Shown: piece by piece, positions 6,005 through 13,192 of the stretch | Numbering within the stretch: the first letter of the stretch is position 1 | How the letters are laid out: every line of letters starts with the position of its first letter | Origin: Pseudomonadota bacterium | Lineage (GTDB): Bacteria; Pseudomonadota; Gammaproteobacteria; Arenicellales; Arenicellaceae | Assembly: GCA_018660405.1 (NCBI GenBank) | Contig: JABJKL010000232.1 | Location: 1 to 16,197, forward strand | Direction: 5' to 3' | Length of the DNA: 16,197 nt | The notes under the pieces: model-generated | What the model saw: the letters and a program-made list of their open reading frames with translations, nothing else | The model's database searches: none | What the model was told of the DNA's origin: nothing | Made by a program: the position numbers and the translations under genes

Positions 6005-7024
6005 TTAGAACTCCCTGGTCAACATGTTGTACATATCGTTGATATTCGATTCACGAAATTCATCGTAGCTAATCCAGTCTTTATATTCTTCCATGTAAAT
6101 ACTTTCCTGAAGATCTTCAAGCGATTGCCCAGCAGCTATTCCTGCAGCCACCAGATCGCGTAGTCCTTCTATATACTCTCGAAATAATGTGACATAGTTT
6201 TTGCTATCGTAGCTACCGTGCCCACCTACAGCGATATCGAAATCCTGGGTCTCTACTACCCTGATGCCGTCCAGCCAGGTCTCAAGTGGCTGATCACCTC
6301 GCAAAAATCGTGGCGGACGTTTAATGCTAATGTAATCGACCATAAACCCCACACTCTCTTCTGGAAAAATAATAACGCTCATATCGTCGGTGTGCGTATG
6401 TACACCGGTAAAAACCATCTCGGCACTCTTTCCACCGAGAGTTACTGTCGTTTTGTCGGCGTAGGTGATATCGGGCACCTGGACATCGTTGACAGGCCCA
6501 CGAGTCACCTCCGCACCACTTAAAGCGTCGTTGCCATCAAAATCATACAGATCAAAATTTCTTGCGAAGGCACCATCGGCCTCTGCGCGCTCAATTTGGC
6601 CATTACCGTCAACATCCTGAACAGCCGCATTATCAGGTAACGCTACATCACCCGAAGGTGCTGCCAGACGCCCAATCATGTTTTCATGACCAATAAACGT
6701 CGCCGTATCCTCAAATACCGAACCACCTGACGCATGATCCCAGTGATGGTGGCTGTACAGTACATAACGCACCGGCACACCAAAGCGCTCGTCGATCTCT
6801 TGTTTCAGCCAGGTCGAGAAATCTTGATTGATCGGGTCCGTTAAAATAACGCCTTCTTCCGTGACGAGAAGCACCGTCCGATGGGAAACCGTTGCAGCCC
6901 GATAAAGATTGTCGGTGATCTGCTCGAACGTGTAGCTGGACCCTTCTTCCTGCGCCCAGCTGGTAGATGAAAAGATTAACAGTGTGGCGAAACTAGCAAG
7001 CGCTAAACTTAAACGACTATTCAT
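6005..7024 (-). CDS. Exported MBL-fold metallo-hydrolase with an inserted EF-hand pair
   Basis: This is a periplasmic metallo-beta-lactamase-fold hydrolase of unknown substrate, 339 aa, with a signal peptide ending SWA at residue 24. The metal site is complete: H92, H94, D96 and H97 in HHHWDH, H211 in HTHTDDMSV, D230 in FMVDY and H269 in GGHG. Between the first and second metal motifs lie two 12-residue calcium loops, 137-148 (DVDGNGQIERAE) and 161-172 (DFDGNDALSGAE). Acidic or Asn ligands stand at positions 1, 3 and 5 and Glu at 12, with helical spacing between them as in a true EF-hand pair. A GGAGG ribosome site and a strong promoter precede it, and the RidA-like gene follows. MBL members include lactonases, esterases and glyoxalase-type enzymes, and none can be preferred here. 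Confidence 0.87.
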   Translation of the reverse strand: MNSRLSLALASFATLLIFSSTSWAQEEGSSYTFEQITDNLYRAATVSHRTVLLVTEEGVILTDPINQDFSTWLKQEIDERFGVPVRYVLYSHHHWDHASGGSVFEDTATFIGHENMIGRLAAPSGDVALPDNAAVQDVDGNGQIERAEADGAFARNFDLYDFDGNDALSGAEVTRGPVNDVQVPDITYADKTTVTLGGKSAEMVFTGVHTHTDDMSVIIFPEESVGFMVDYISIKRPPRFLRGDQPLETWLDGIRVVETQDFDIAVGGHGSYDSKNYVTLFREYIEGLRDLVAAGIAAGQSLEDLQESIYMEEYKDWISYDEFRESNINDMYNMLTREF

Positions 7025-7074
7025 TATGATTTTCCCCTCCGCTCTAACGAGACAGTGATTTTCGACGGATAAGA

Positions 7075-7103
7075 ATTATAGACTGGGTGTGTCTGCTCGA
7101 CAA
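7075..7103 (-). promoter_or_regulatory. Sigma70 promoter of the MBL hydrolase-RidA unit
   Basis: On the minus strand TTGTCG (complement of 7098-7103), a 17-base spacer and a perfect TATAAT (complement of 7075-7080) form a good sigma70 promoter. Transcription would begin near 7068 and give a leader of about 44 bases carrying the GGAGG site. This makes the MBL and RidA-like genes a unit separate from the sugar dehydrogenase gene. Confidence 0.6.
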
Positions 7104-7240
7104 TAATTCATCCAAACCTCTCAATCATCACCAGCGACATTGAGGATTTAACATCTCAACTTAGATGCTAAAAGTCGAGCTACAGCTATATCTTCAGTTT
7201 CGCTTAATCGCCATATAATCCAGCGCACTACTAGTTAGCT

Positions 7241-7273
7241 TCTTGTATCACTCTTGTATCACTCTTGTATCAC
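7241..7273. repeat. Three tandem copies of an 11-bp repeat over the sugar dehydrogenase stop codon
   Basis: TCTTGTATCAC occurs three times head to tail at 7241-7251, 7252-7262 and 7263-7273 without a mismatch. On the coding (minus) strand the first unit encodes Val-Ile-Gln-Glu, and the TGA stop lies in the junction with the second. Copy number can therefore change downstream without altering the protein, unless it falls to one copy. Confidence 0.9.
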
Positions 7274-8488
7274 TATGCGCAGCACCCGGTCGTCATTTGG
7301 GCCTGGTTCAAGCCGACCATCTCGATTTGTGGTCCCAAGGTATAGCGCGCCATCGGGGCCGACTGCGAGCGCCCTTAGACGACCGTAAGCTGAATCGGTT
7401 TCTACCCCGTCCCGCCAGACCTGAGTGTTAAACCACCGCTGAACACCGGTTACACGATTCGGATCGCTTGGATCGTCGAACTGGATACGGATCAACGCTT
7501 CTGACCATAGTGCGCTCATAAACAGATCGCCATTGTGAAAGATTAGATCACCCGGCGGAACCGATGGTATCCATGACAATATCGGATCAACAAAATCTGG
7601 CATATTGGGTGCGCCGACCACCAGCGGCCAGCCATAATTTGCGCCCTTCTCTATGATATTCAGTTCGTCGTAAGCGCCTATTCTAGGTTCCCATTCTACG
7701 GTAGGACCATGATCTGCTGCGAAGAAGGTTCCGTCGCCGGGCCGGAACGCCATTCCCATTATGTTACGAAACCCGTACGCCCAAATCGGATTGTCGGGCC
7801 AGGGATTGTCGGCGGGCACGTTGCCTTCGGGGGTTATACGGAGAATACTGCCACCTAGATTTTCCAGGTCCTGAGCCCGTCTGCGATCACGCGCATCACC
7901 GGCGGCTATATACAACATCCCATCGGGGCCGAAGCTCAGACGTCCGCCATTATGAGTGGTTGCGCCAGGAATATCGTCTAGCAATATTTCTTGATCGACT
8001 CCGCGGCCGTTGACCTCACGAAAACGAACGACCCGGTTGGCTGTTCGATCCTCACCGCTATCGTAGGCATACATGACGTAAACCCAGGGTTCTTGTGGAA
8101 AATCAGGATGTAATGTAAGACCGTACAGGCCACGCTCACGGATTTCGGCATTAACATCGCTAATTGTTGCCCAAGGAGTCGGGTCCATCACCCCATCGGG
8201 GCTGACGATACGTATGTGCCCGGATTTCTCACTAAGGAATAAGCGTCCATCAGGGGCAAATGCCAGCCCCCAGACAACGTCAAGATCTTGCAGATAGGTT
8301 TCTACCGTCACACCCGGTGGGTTCAGGTGATACTGCTCCAGAGGGAATCTGGGTAATTCGCCCAAAATAGGTCGATCATCCCCGTCTTTTGGTAAATCAA
8401 CTTGAGCCTGGGCTGCTGCCGACAAAGGCAGCGTTGCCAATAGGGCGGAAATGATTATGGAATTTACTGCGTAACTTATTGTATTCAT
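7259..8488 (-). CDS. Soluble PQQ-dependent sugar dehydrogenase-like quinoprotein (GSDH family)
   Basis: This is a secreted six-bladed beta-propeller protein of the soluble aldose/glucose dehydrogenase family (Asd/YliI-like), which oxidises aldoses with PQQ and calcium in the periplasm. The signal peptide ends near residue 28 (AAAQA then QVD). Family marks in order are VVWGLAFAPDGRLFLSEK (71-88), RGLYGLTLHPDF (119-130), THNGGRLSFGPDG with the catalytic-base His H179, the PQQ-contact R241 in YGFRN, DHGP at 259-262, DELNIIEKGANYGWP (274-288), and a TTNRDGR end. The 409-aa length is normal. An AAGGAAAGAGA-type ribosome site precedes the ATG. No PQQ biosynthesis gene is in the window, so the cofactor must come from elsewhere. 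The actual sugar or alcohol substrate is unknown. Confidence 0.88.
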   Translation of the reverse strand: MNTISYAVNSIIISALLATLPLSAAAQAQVDLPKDGDDRPILGELPRFPLEQYHLNPPGVTVETYLQDLDVVWGLAFAPDGRLFLSEKSGHIRIVSPDGVMDPTPWATISDVNAEIRERGLYGLTLHPDFPQEPWVYVMYAYDSGEDRTANRVVRFREVNGRGVDQEILLDDIPGATTHNGGRLSFGPDGMLYIAAGDARDRRRAQDLENLGGSILRITPEGNVPADNPWPDNPIWAYGFRNIMGMAFRPGDGTFFAADHGPTVEWEPRIGAYDELNIIEKGANYGWPLVVGAPNMPDFVDPILSWIPSVPPGDLIFHNGDLFMSALWSEALIRIQFDDPSDPNRVTGVQRWFNTQVWRDGVETDSAYGRLRALAVGPDGALYLGTTNRDGRLEPGPNDDRVLRIVIQE

Positions 8489-8527
8489 GGTTTTCTCTTT
8501 CCTTCGTTACTCGTCTCTAAAGATAAA

Positions 8528-8539
8528 TTCTGATCAGAA
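8528..8539. promoter_or_regulatory. 12-bp palindrome before the sugar dehydrogenase gene
   Basis: TTCTGATCAGAA is perfectly self-complementary and lies 40 bp upstream of the ATG in the 188-bp gap after the receptor terminator. It may be an operator. No convincing promoter hexamers could be matched to it. Confidence 0.3.
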
Positions 8540-8676
8540 AAATTGCTACGTGAGAACGGCCCCTAAAGCGACTAAATAAGGACGCTATTGCTTGCCCATC
8601 TGAGTAGATCTATTGGATATTGATGGCTAAATACATCGGTACTGTCGACATGTTCGGATTATAGAAATTCAGTGCT

Positions 8677-8710
8677 AAAAAAAACACGGCACCCCTATCG
8701 AGGTGCCGTG
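8677..8710 (-). terminator. Intrinsic terminator of the TonB-dependent receptor gene
   Basis: CACGGCACC at 8685-8693 pairs with GGTGCCGTG at 8702-8710 around eight bases. On the minus strand the stem is followed at once by eight T (8677-8684). It lies 38 bp after the receptor stop codon, so it ends that transcript and makes the sugar dehydrogenase gene a separate unit. Confidence 0.92.
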
Positions 8711-8748
8711 CTTATGCGGTTAACTAAATGCTTCCGCTACGCCCGGTA

Positions 8749-11277
8749 CTATGAATTACCGAAATGCGCACTGAACTCAAGGCCAAAATGCTGTGGCCGC
8801 GCATAGCGTCCACGCCATAGACCACGACTGTCGCCGCAATTCTCGAGGATCAGTTCATCGGTAAGGTTATTCGCGAATGCCGCAACTCTCCAGTCAGCAT
8901 TTGCTGGCTGGTAGCTTAAGCGCGCGTCCACCTTCGTATTGGCTTTCTGAAAGCACGGCGAATTCGGCGCATCCTTAGGACGAGTACCGCCAGCCGCGTG
9001 TTCATAGGAACTCTGATAATAGAGATTCATACGTGGTGTTAGCGTTGCACCACCGGAAAGCTCAATTGTATGCTCAACCGAGAAATTCGCTGTCACGCTT
9101 GGTGACAAATCGCCAAGCTGCACATTCGAAAAGTCGGTAAGCAGTCCTGTGCCTGGATCCGTGTAACTGTAATTGTCATACTCGTTATAGAGATATCCAA
9201 TATCAGCCGAAACATAGCCACCTTCCCATGGGGACGCACGCAGTTCAAACTCGACTCCATATATAACCGAGGAGGCGACGTTCTGCACTACACCCAATGG
9301 ATCGTCAGCACCGAATAAGCCGTCAGGATTCGCTATATTCTGCGATCGCTGCTGATTGGTGTAATCCATGTAAAAAACAGCGGTACTTATTTGGGCACCA
9401 CCTAAATTTCCCTTGAAACCCAATTCGTAGTTCTTGACTTTCTCAGGCTCATAGGTGAGTAATTCCTTGATGGCGGGCAAATTGGAGTTGACCTCGGTAT
9501 TAAACCCACCGGTGAGGAATCCCTCTGAGTACAGAGCGTAGACCATGCCATTGTCAAAGTTGCGAGTGATACTGACAGACGGCGTGAATGCCGTAAAAGT
9601 TTTATCCGCTGTATTGTAGAAGCCATCCCCGACGACTGTCGCCTGGGTCGCTATTGCCCGGAAACTACAGTGGTTACGCGGGTCCACGCTGTAATCACAT
9701 CCTTCACTCGGGAACTCAATGTTGTCAAACAAGCGGTCATCTTCTGTATATCGACCACCGAAATCCAGAGTCCACTGATCGTTTATGTCAAAAGTTCCAT
9801 GGGCAAATACGCCACTGGATTTGTTATAAACATCGACGTTGTTATAGAAAGGTCCCGGCCCATGTGCGTTTTTCCTTGGTCCATTGGGCCACAAGCCGCC
9901 ACCGCTGGCGTTCGGAACCAGCTCGAAATGCAACGATCCGAATGGAGTGCAATCAACACCTGGGTGAGTTGGGTCGTTAGCGGCCCCACTGTCCCTAAAC
10001 GCCTCAAAACAACCACCCGTTCCGTTATGTGCCTCTTCCTCGAAGTAATTCGCACCCAAGGTAAATCGAAAACGATCGTTTACTTCGGCTTCAAATACCA
10101 GTTCAATACTGTCAGTGGTGTTATTCTGCCCGTCTACACCGTCAGTACCGATTCCATCAACCGGCCAGGACAGGTAATCGCGATCCGCAAGATAATTATA
10201 ATTCATCTTCCGGTGAGCGGCCTTGAAAGTCAAACCCATGCCATTCCACGAACCGGTGTTCTCTGCTTCCCACGCTATGGACGTTGAGACAGAATCTGAG
10301 TCAACATGCGAAAAGGTAATCTTGTCGGAGGCATTCACGAAATCACCTGCGGCAATAGACGCATTACACAAAGCTCGCCAATCTGCTAATGCTCCGGTAT
10401 AGAGCCGTCGTTCGATATTTCCGGCTCCGCCGCCCCACTGTACATCTTCGCCAGTGGAACCGTCATTGAGACATGAACCACCCAGATTGTCGTCGCGTTT
10501 TTTGGAAGTAGTTGCGGCGACATCGATGGTCAGTTGATCGTTTGGCAGCCACCGCAGCGCAATCCTGCCCGAGGTGTTCTCCGAAAAGCCAGAGTCAATA
10601 CCGAGAAACTCATTTTTGTAATAGCCGTCAAACTCCTCTCGCCCAACACCAATGCGCGCAAATAAATTGTCGCTTATCGGTATGTTCAGCATGCCACGAA
10701 TATCTCGTTGGCCGTCATCGGTCAAACGCGCTGTTATACTTGAATCAAACTCTTCCTGGGGTTTGGTCGAAATAATGTTGACCGCACCACCAATCACGTT
10801 TTTGCCAAACAGGGTACCCTGTGGCCCACGCAACAACTCGACACGCTCAATATCCATCGTGCTCATATATCCGCCAAGCGAGTTGGGAATATAGTGGCCG
10901 TCGATGTACATGCCAGATCCAAATACGAATACGGGGTCTGGATGACCACCACCAATACCACGAATAATAACACGCGTGTTATTGGCTCGGTTAGAAGATG
11001 TCAAGGTGACATTCGGTACAAACTGAGCGGCCTGATCGATGCTGTAGACGCCCTGAACTTCCATCTGCTCTGCGGTCATTGCAGCGATAGACAAAGGCAA
11101 ATCCAGCAAACTTTCCTCACGCCGGCGAGAGGTTACAATAATCTCTTCCAGCAGGGGGTTCACTCCGGCCTGTGCGGCGACGTGCACTGGGGCCAACATA
11201 AATGTTGATCCCAACGCCGTCATTACGGCAACAGGTATGTGCCGCTTGACGCGTTTAAACATAGTATTGGTACTCAT
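8749..11277 (-). CDS. TonB-dependent outer membrane receptor
   Basis: This is an outer-membrane active transporter energised by TonB-ExbB-ExbD. It is 842 aa. The signal peptide ends AQA at residue 37, and the TonB box EEIIVTS lies at 44-50. The plug domain covers about 55-172 and holds IDGHYIP, the MDIERVELLRGPQGTLFGKN core (141-160) and GGAVNIISTKP. The barrel includes TYEPEKVKNYELGFKG (608-623) and closes with QHFGLEFSAHF plus three extra residues (GNS) after the usual terminal Phe. Eight cysteines (269, 304, 423, 443, 527, 537, 775, 814) fall in four neighbouring pairs that probably form loop disulfides. The type is that of iron-complex and small-organic-molecule receptors of marine bacteria; the substrate is not known. 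It stands alone between the tandem repeats at 11325-11368 and its terminator. Confidence 0.93.
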   Translation of the reverse strand: MSTNTMFKRVKRHIPVAVMTALGSTFMLAPVHVAAQAGVNPLLEEIIVTSRRREESLLDLPLSIAAMTAEQMEVQGVYSIDQAAQFVPNVTLTSSNRANNTRVIIRGIGGGHPDPVFVFGSGMYIDGHYIPNSLGGYMSTMDIERVELLRGPQGTLFGKNVIGGAVNIISTKPQEEFDSSITARLTDDGQRDIRGMLNIPISDNLFARIGVGREEFDGYYKNEFLGIDSGFSENTSGRIALRWLPNDQLTIDVAATTSKKRDDNLGGSCLNDGSTGEDVQWGGGAGNIERRLYTGALADWRALCNASIAAGDFVNASDKITFSHVDSDSVSTSIAWEAENTGSWNGMGLTFKAAHRKMNYNYLADRDYLSWPVDGIGTDGVDGQNNTTDSIELVFEAEVNDRFRFTLGANYFEEEAHNGTGGCFEAFRDSGAANDPTHPGVDCTPFGSLHFELVPNASGGGLWPNGPRKNAHGPGPFYNNVDVYNKSSGVFAHGTFDINDQWTLDFGGRYTEDDRLFDNIEFPSEGCDYSVDPRNHCSFRAIATQATVVGDGFYNTADKTFTAFTPSVSITRNFDNGMVYALYSEGFLTGGFNTEVNSNLPAIKELLTYEPEKVKNYELGFKGNLGGAQISTAVFYMDYTNQQRSQNIANPDGLFGADDPLGVVQNVASSVIYGVEFELRASPWEGGYVSADIGYLYNEYDNYSYTDPGTGLLTDFSNVQLGDLSPSVTANFSVEHTIELSGGATLTPRMNLYYQSSYEHAAGGTRPKDAPNSPCFQKANTKVDARLSYQPANADWRVAAFANNLTDELILENCGDSRGLWRGRYARPQHFGLEFSAHFGNS

Positions 11278-11324
11278 AACGTTTCTCCACTATTGGTTTA
11301 GTATCTCAAAATAAAATCTGTCCT

Positions 11325-11368
11325 GTGTAACATGCAGAACAATATCGTGTAACATGCAGAACAATATC
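11325..11368. repeat. Two perfect tandem copies of a 22-bp repeat upstream of the receptor gene
   Basis: The unit begins GTGTAACATGCAGAAC and ends AATATC. Copies at 11325-11346 and 11347-11368 are identical and lie 48-91 bp before the receptor ATG, where a promoter is expected. Twenty-two base pairs is about two helix turns, so a regulator bound to each copy would sit on the same face of the DNA. On the minus strand a weak TTGCGT-N17-TATTGT promoter would place its -10 in the distal copy. The repeat could also be a recent slippage duplication. Confidence 0.9.
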
Positions 11369-11400
11369 ATTTAGTGTAGTTTAACGCAAACGTGTGCACT

Positions 11401-11415
11401 TGATTCTCATTCAAT
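11401..11415. promoter_or_regulatory. Possible weak Fur-box-like site
   Basis: TGATTCTCATTCAAT resembles the 7-1-7 Fur pattern TGATAAT-N-ATTATCA in the left half (TGAT--T) and the start of the right half, about 8 of 14 bases. It lies about 124 bp before the TonB-dependent receptor start. The match is poor, so iron control is only a possibility. Confidence 0.15.
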
Positions 11416-11496
11416 AAATCTAACCGCCCTCACACTGATAAAATGCCGCTTTATTGGTCGAAAACCCGATTGGCTGGCAGTGATCTTTAAAAAGTA

Positions 11497-12495
11497 CTAG
11501 TCCAAAAATCGACCCGCCGACTCGGGATCGCATTCGCTAAGGAACATCTCCATATTTGGGGAATAGATTAACCGCCTTGAATGCGTCATTGATTCGCTAA
11601 GATACTCCGGGTCTTCAAGCATAAATTCAGCTTCCAGATGGGTTCCAGCCTGGTTCAATCGGTAGCGCTCAACAACGTGTTTGCGAGTGCTCGAAGGGAC
11701 TCCGATCTGGTAAGGTGATCGATGAAAGGGAAAGTTAGAGGTATCCACGACCAGCGTATCCCCTTCCCACGCTCCAATCGAATGGCCACTTTTAAATTGT
11801 TCGTCGCTGTCAGGATGCGCACGACCATCCATATATACCGTGCGTTCTTCCGCGTCGCGTTCGCTTCGTAGCATGATGATATTTTTGCTTTCATTGATCT
11901 CGAACTCCATCAGGTACAAGTTCGAAGATACAAACCCACCTGGGGTCGGCCGTCCTGTACAAGATGCGTTGGGATTTTCCGTCGAATATGGATCGAATGC
12001 GAGCGCAGCTTGTTCCGCTGTTTCGTTTAACTTCAACAACGCCCTGAATAAACCGTCGTAACCTCCCGGGTAGTCGGGATAGGATGATTCGTCCGCTATC
12101 CATTTTCCATCTATAGTGTCTGTGGTGGCGGTCCCATCGGGCGTATCAAAACTTGTGCTGAAGGTGAGGCCGCCTGCTTCCTTATCAAGAGATTCCAGCA
12201 CCGCGTAGGGTTGCCCGTTTAACTTGGGATGAACCCTGAGCGTGACCCTGTCACCGGGCGCAACAGAATCCGATGTCCATCCGCGACGCTGGGAAACGCT
12301 CACCGAACCCAGTTGAATATTCCACTCAACCGAATTACCTTGCCCGTCATCCGTCTCTACCAGCAAGTAGACATGCGGATTACGCCAGTTAAACTCGGTT
12401 ACCGTGGCTTCAAAGGCTAGTATCGACTCCATGTCCAAGCCCAGATCGCTGTGATGGGCATGCCCAGGAATAGCTACAAAAGTAACCCCTAACAA
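11497..12495 (-). CDS. Secreted DUF6152-like protein with an unusual start codon
   Basis: The mature protein begins HHSDLGLDMESILAFEATV and continues TEFNWRNPHVYLLVET, then W58 and RRGWTSDSVAPGDRVTL. This is the pattern of DUF6152 proteins (HHS...G.V.....NPH...W......GW....GD.V). A second part (about 235-332) has HSIGAWEGDTLVVDTSNF, then RKHVVERYRL and EDPEYL, a C-terminal region often seen with it. Function of the family is not known. The only common start codon in frame is TTG at 12493-12495, which would cut the signal peptide short and has no ribosome site. The frame is open back to a TGA at 12520-12522 and includes ATT at 12517-12519. From there it reads (I)TINYKTLLLGVTFVAIPGHA, a good signal peptide. 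The true start is probably ATT, or an ATG lost by mutation. Confidence 0.72.
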   Translation of the reverse strand: MLGVTFVAIPGHAHHSDLGLDMESILAFEATVTEFNWRNPHVYLLVETDDGQGNSVEWNIQLGSVSVSQRRGWTSDSVAPGDRVTLRVHPKLNGQPYAVLESLDKEAGGLTFSTSFDTPDGTATTDTIDGKWIADESSYPDYPGGYDGLFRALLKLNETAEQAALAFDPYSTENPNASCTGRPTPGGFVSSNLYLMEFEINESKNIIMLRSERDAEERTVYMDGRAHPDSDEQFKSGHSIGAWEGDTLVVDTSNFPFHRSPYQIGVPSSTRKHVVERYRLNQAGTHLEAEFMLEDPEYLSESMTHSRRLIYSPNMEMFLSECDPESAGRFLD

Positions 12496-12599
12496 AAGTG
12501 TTTTATAATTGATGGTAATTCACCGATTTAGTCTTCAATAGATCTAATTCTAACTGATATCACGCTACTGATCATCGATTCCCTGACCTTCTTCGATTA

Positions 12600-13103
12600 A
12601 ATGAACCCAGAGATAATTTGCCGCTCAATCTGTGCTCACGCTTCTCGGTCTGCTTCCCCCGCGTCGGCATGTTCTGCCACGGCAGCTCCGTTACCATAAA
12701 AATAACCATCTTCTGACAGCAAGCTGGAAATTTGATCTGCGGGCAGAACACCACCCTATTTGAAAGTCTTCCACTTACTGATCAGTGTAATATAGACCCC
12801 AAAGTCATGCTGAGGGTGTTCCTGTACAAAGGCCGCAATTTCAGGGAACCACGGAGCAGGAACCATAATCGCACCGGTTTGGAGTGGGCCAGATTCAAAC
12901 ACCTGTATCGCTGCAGAGTGTGCGGAACGAGAAAATCCAACATCGTCGGCGTGCACAATTAATAAACTGGCATCACTCGAATACCCGAGCCATTCAGCAA
13001 GTGAGGGCTTCGTCGCTGAGTCTTCAGCACACACCACGCTTGCTGCAATGATTGCCACTGCCCAGGCAACAATAGCCGTTATGTTATACTGCCGCTTAAT
13101 CAT
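12600..13103 (-). pseudogene. Decayed YdjC/ChbG-type carbohydrate deacetylase
   Basis: The intact part reads 115 codons from the ATG at 13103. It has a signal-like helix (1-26), LLIVHADDVGFSRSAH with the metal Asp pair D53-D54, and PLQTGAIMVPAPW. It then has FGVYITLISKW, where the family normally has G-V/L-H-L-T-L, so the metal His is Tyr104. After the TAG at 12756-12758 the same frame still reads family-like sequence: GGVLPADQISSLLSEDGYFY, a spacer, then EADREA, TGA at 12636-12638, and AQIERQIISGF before TAA at 12597-12599. Nothing of the C-terminal half (normally about 250-320 aa in all) remains. The stops fit TGG to TAG and CGA to TGA. An AGGA ribosome site is still present. It is divergent from the amidohydrolase gene. 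The 115-aa product could still be made but should be inactive. Confidence 0.8.
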
Positions 13104-13192
13104 TTTTTATGATCCTGTCGGTTGGAATGCCAGTACACCTGATCTGACTCAGCGTCGTGTCCTAAATTAACATCCACATCACCGAGCCCACA

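Noticed and set aside
9670..10287. 205-codon plus-strand frame inside the receptor gene
   Set aside because: It is antisense to the TonB-dependent receptor, whose protein is intact and well recognised; the translation looks like a random shadow.
7259..12495. A phage-defence or mobile island
   Set aside because: All genes are metabolic or envelope genes of known families; no nuclease, reverse transcriptase, integrase, att repeats or composition shift was seen.
12572..12754. 60-codon minus-strand frame beside the deacetylase remnant
   Set aside because: It is in a different frame from the deacetylase. The frame that continues the deacetylase carries family sequence through the stops, so this one is a shadow.
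12732..12962. Plus-strand 76-codon frame opposite the deacetylase remnant
   Set aside because: It is antisense to the remnant, with Cys/Arg-rich shadow composition and no ribosome site of note.
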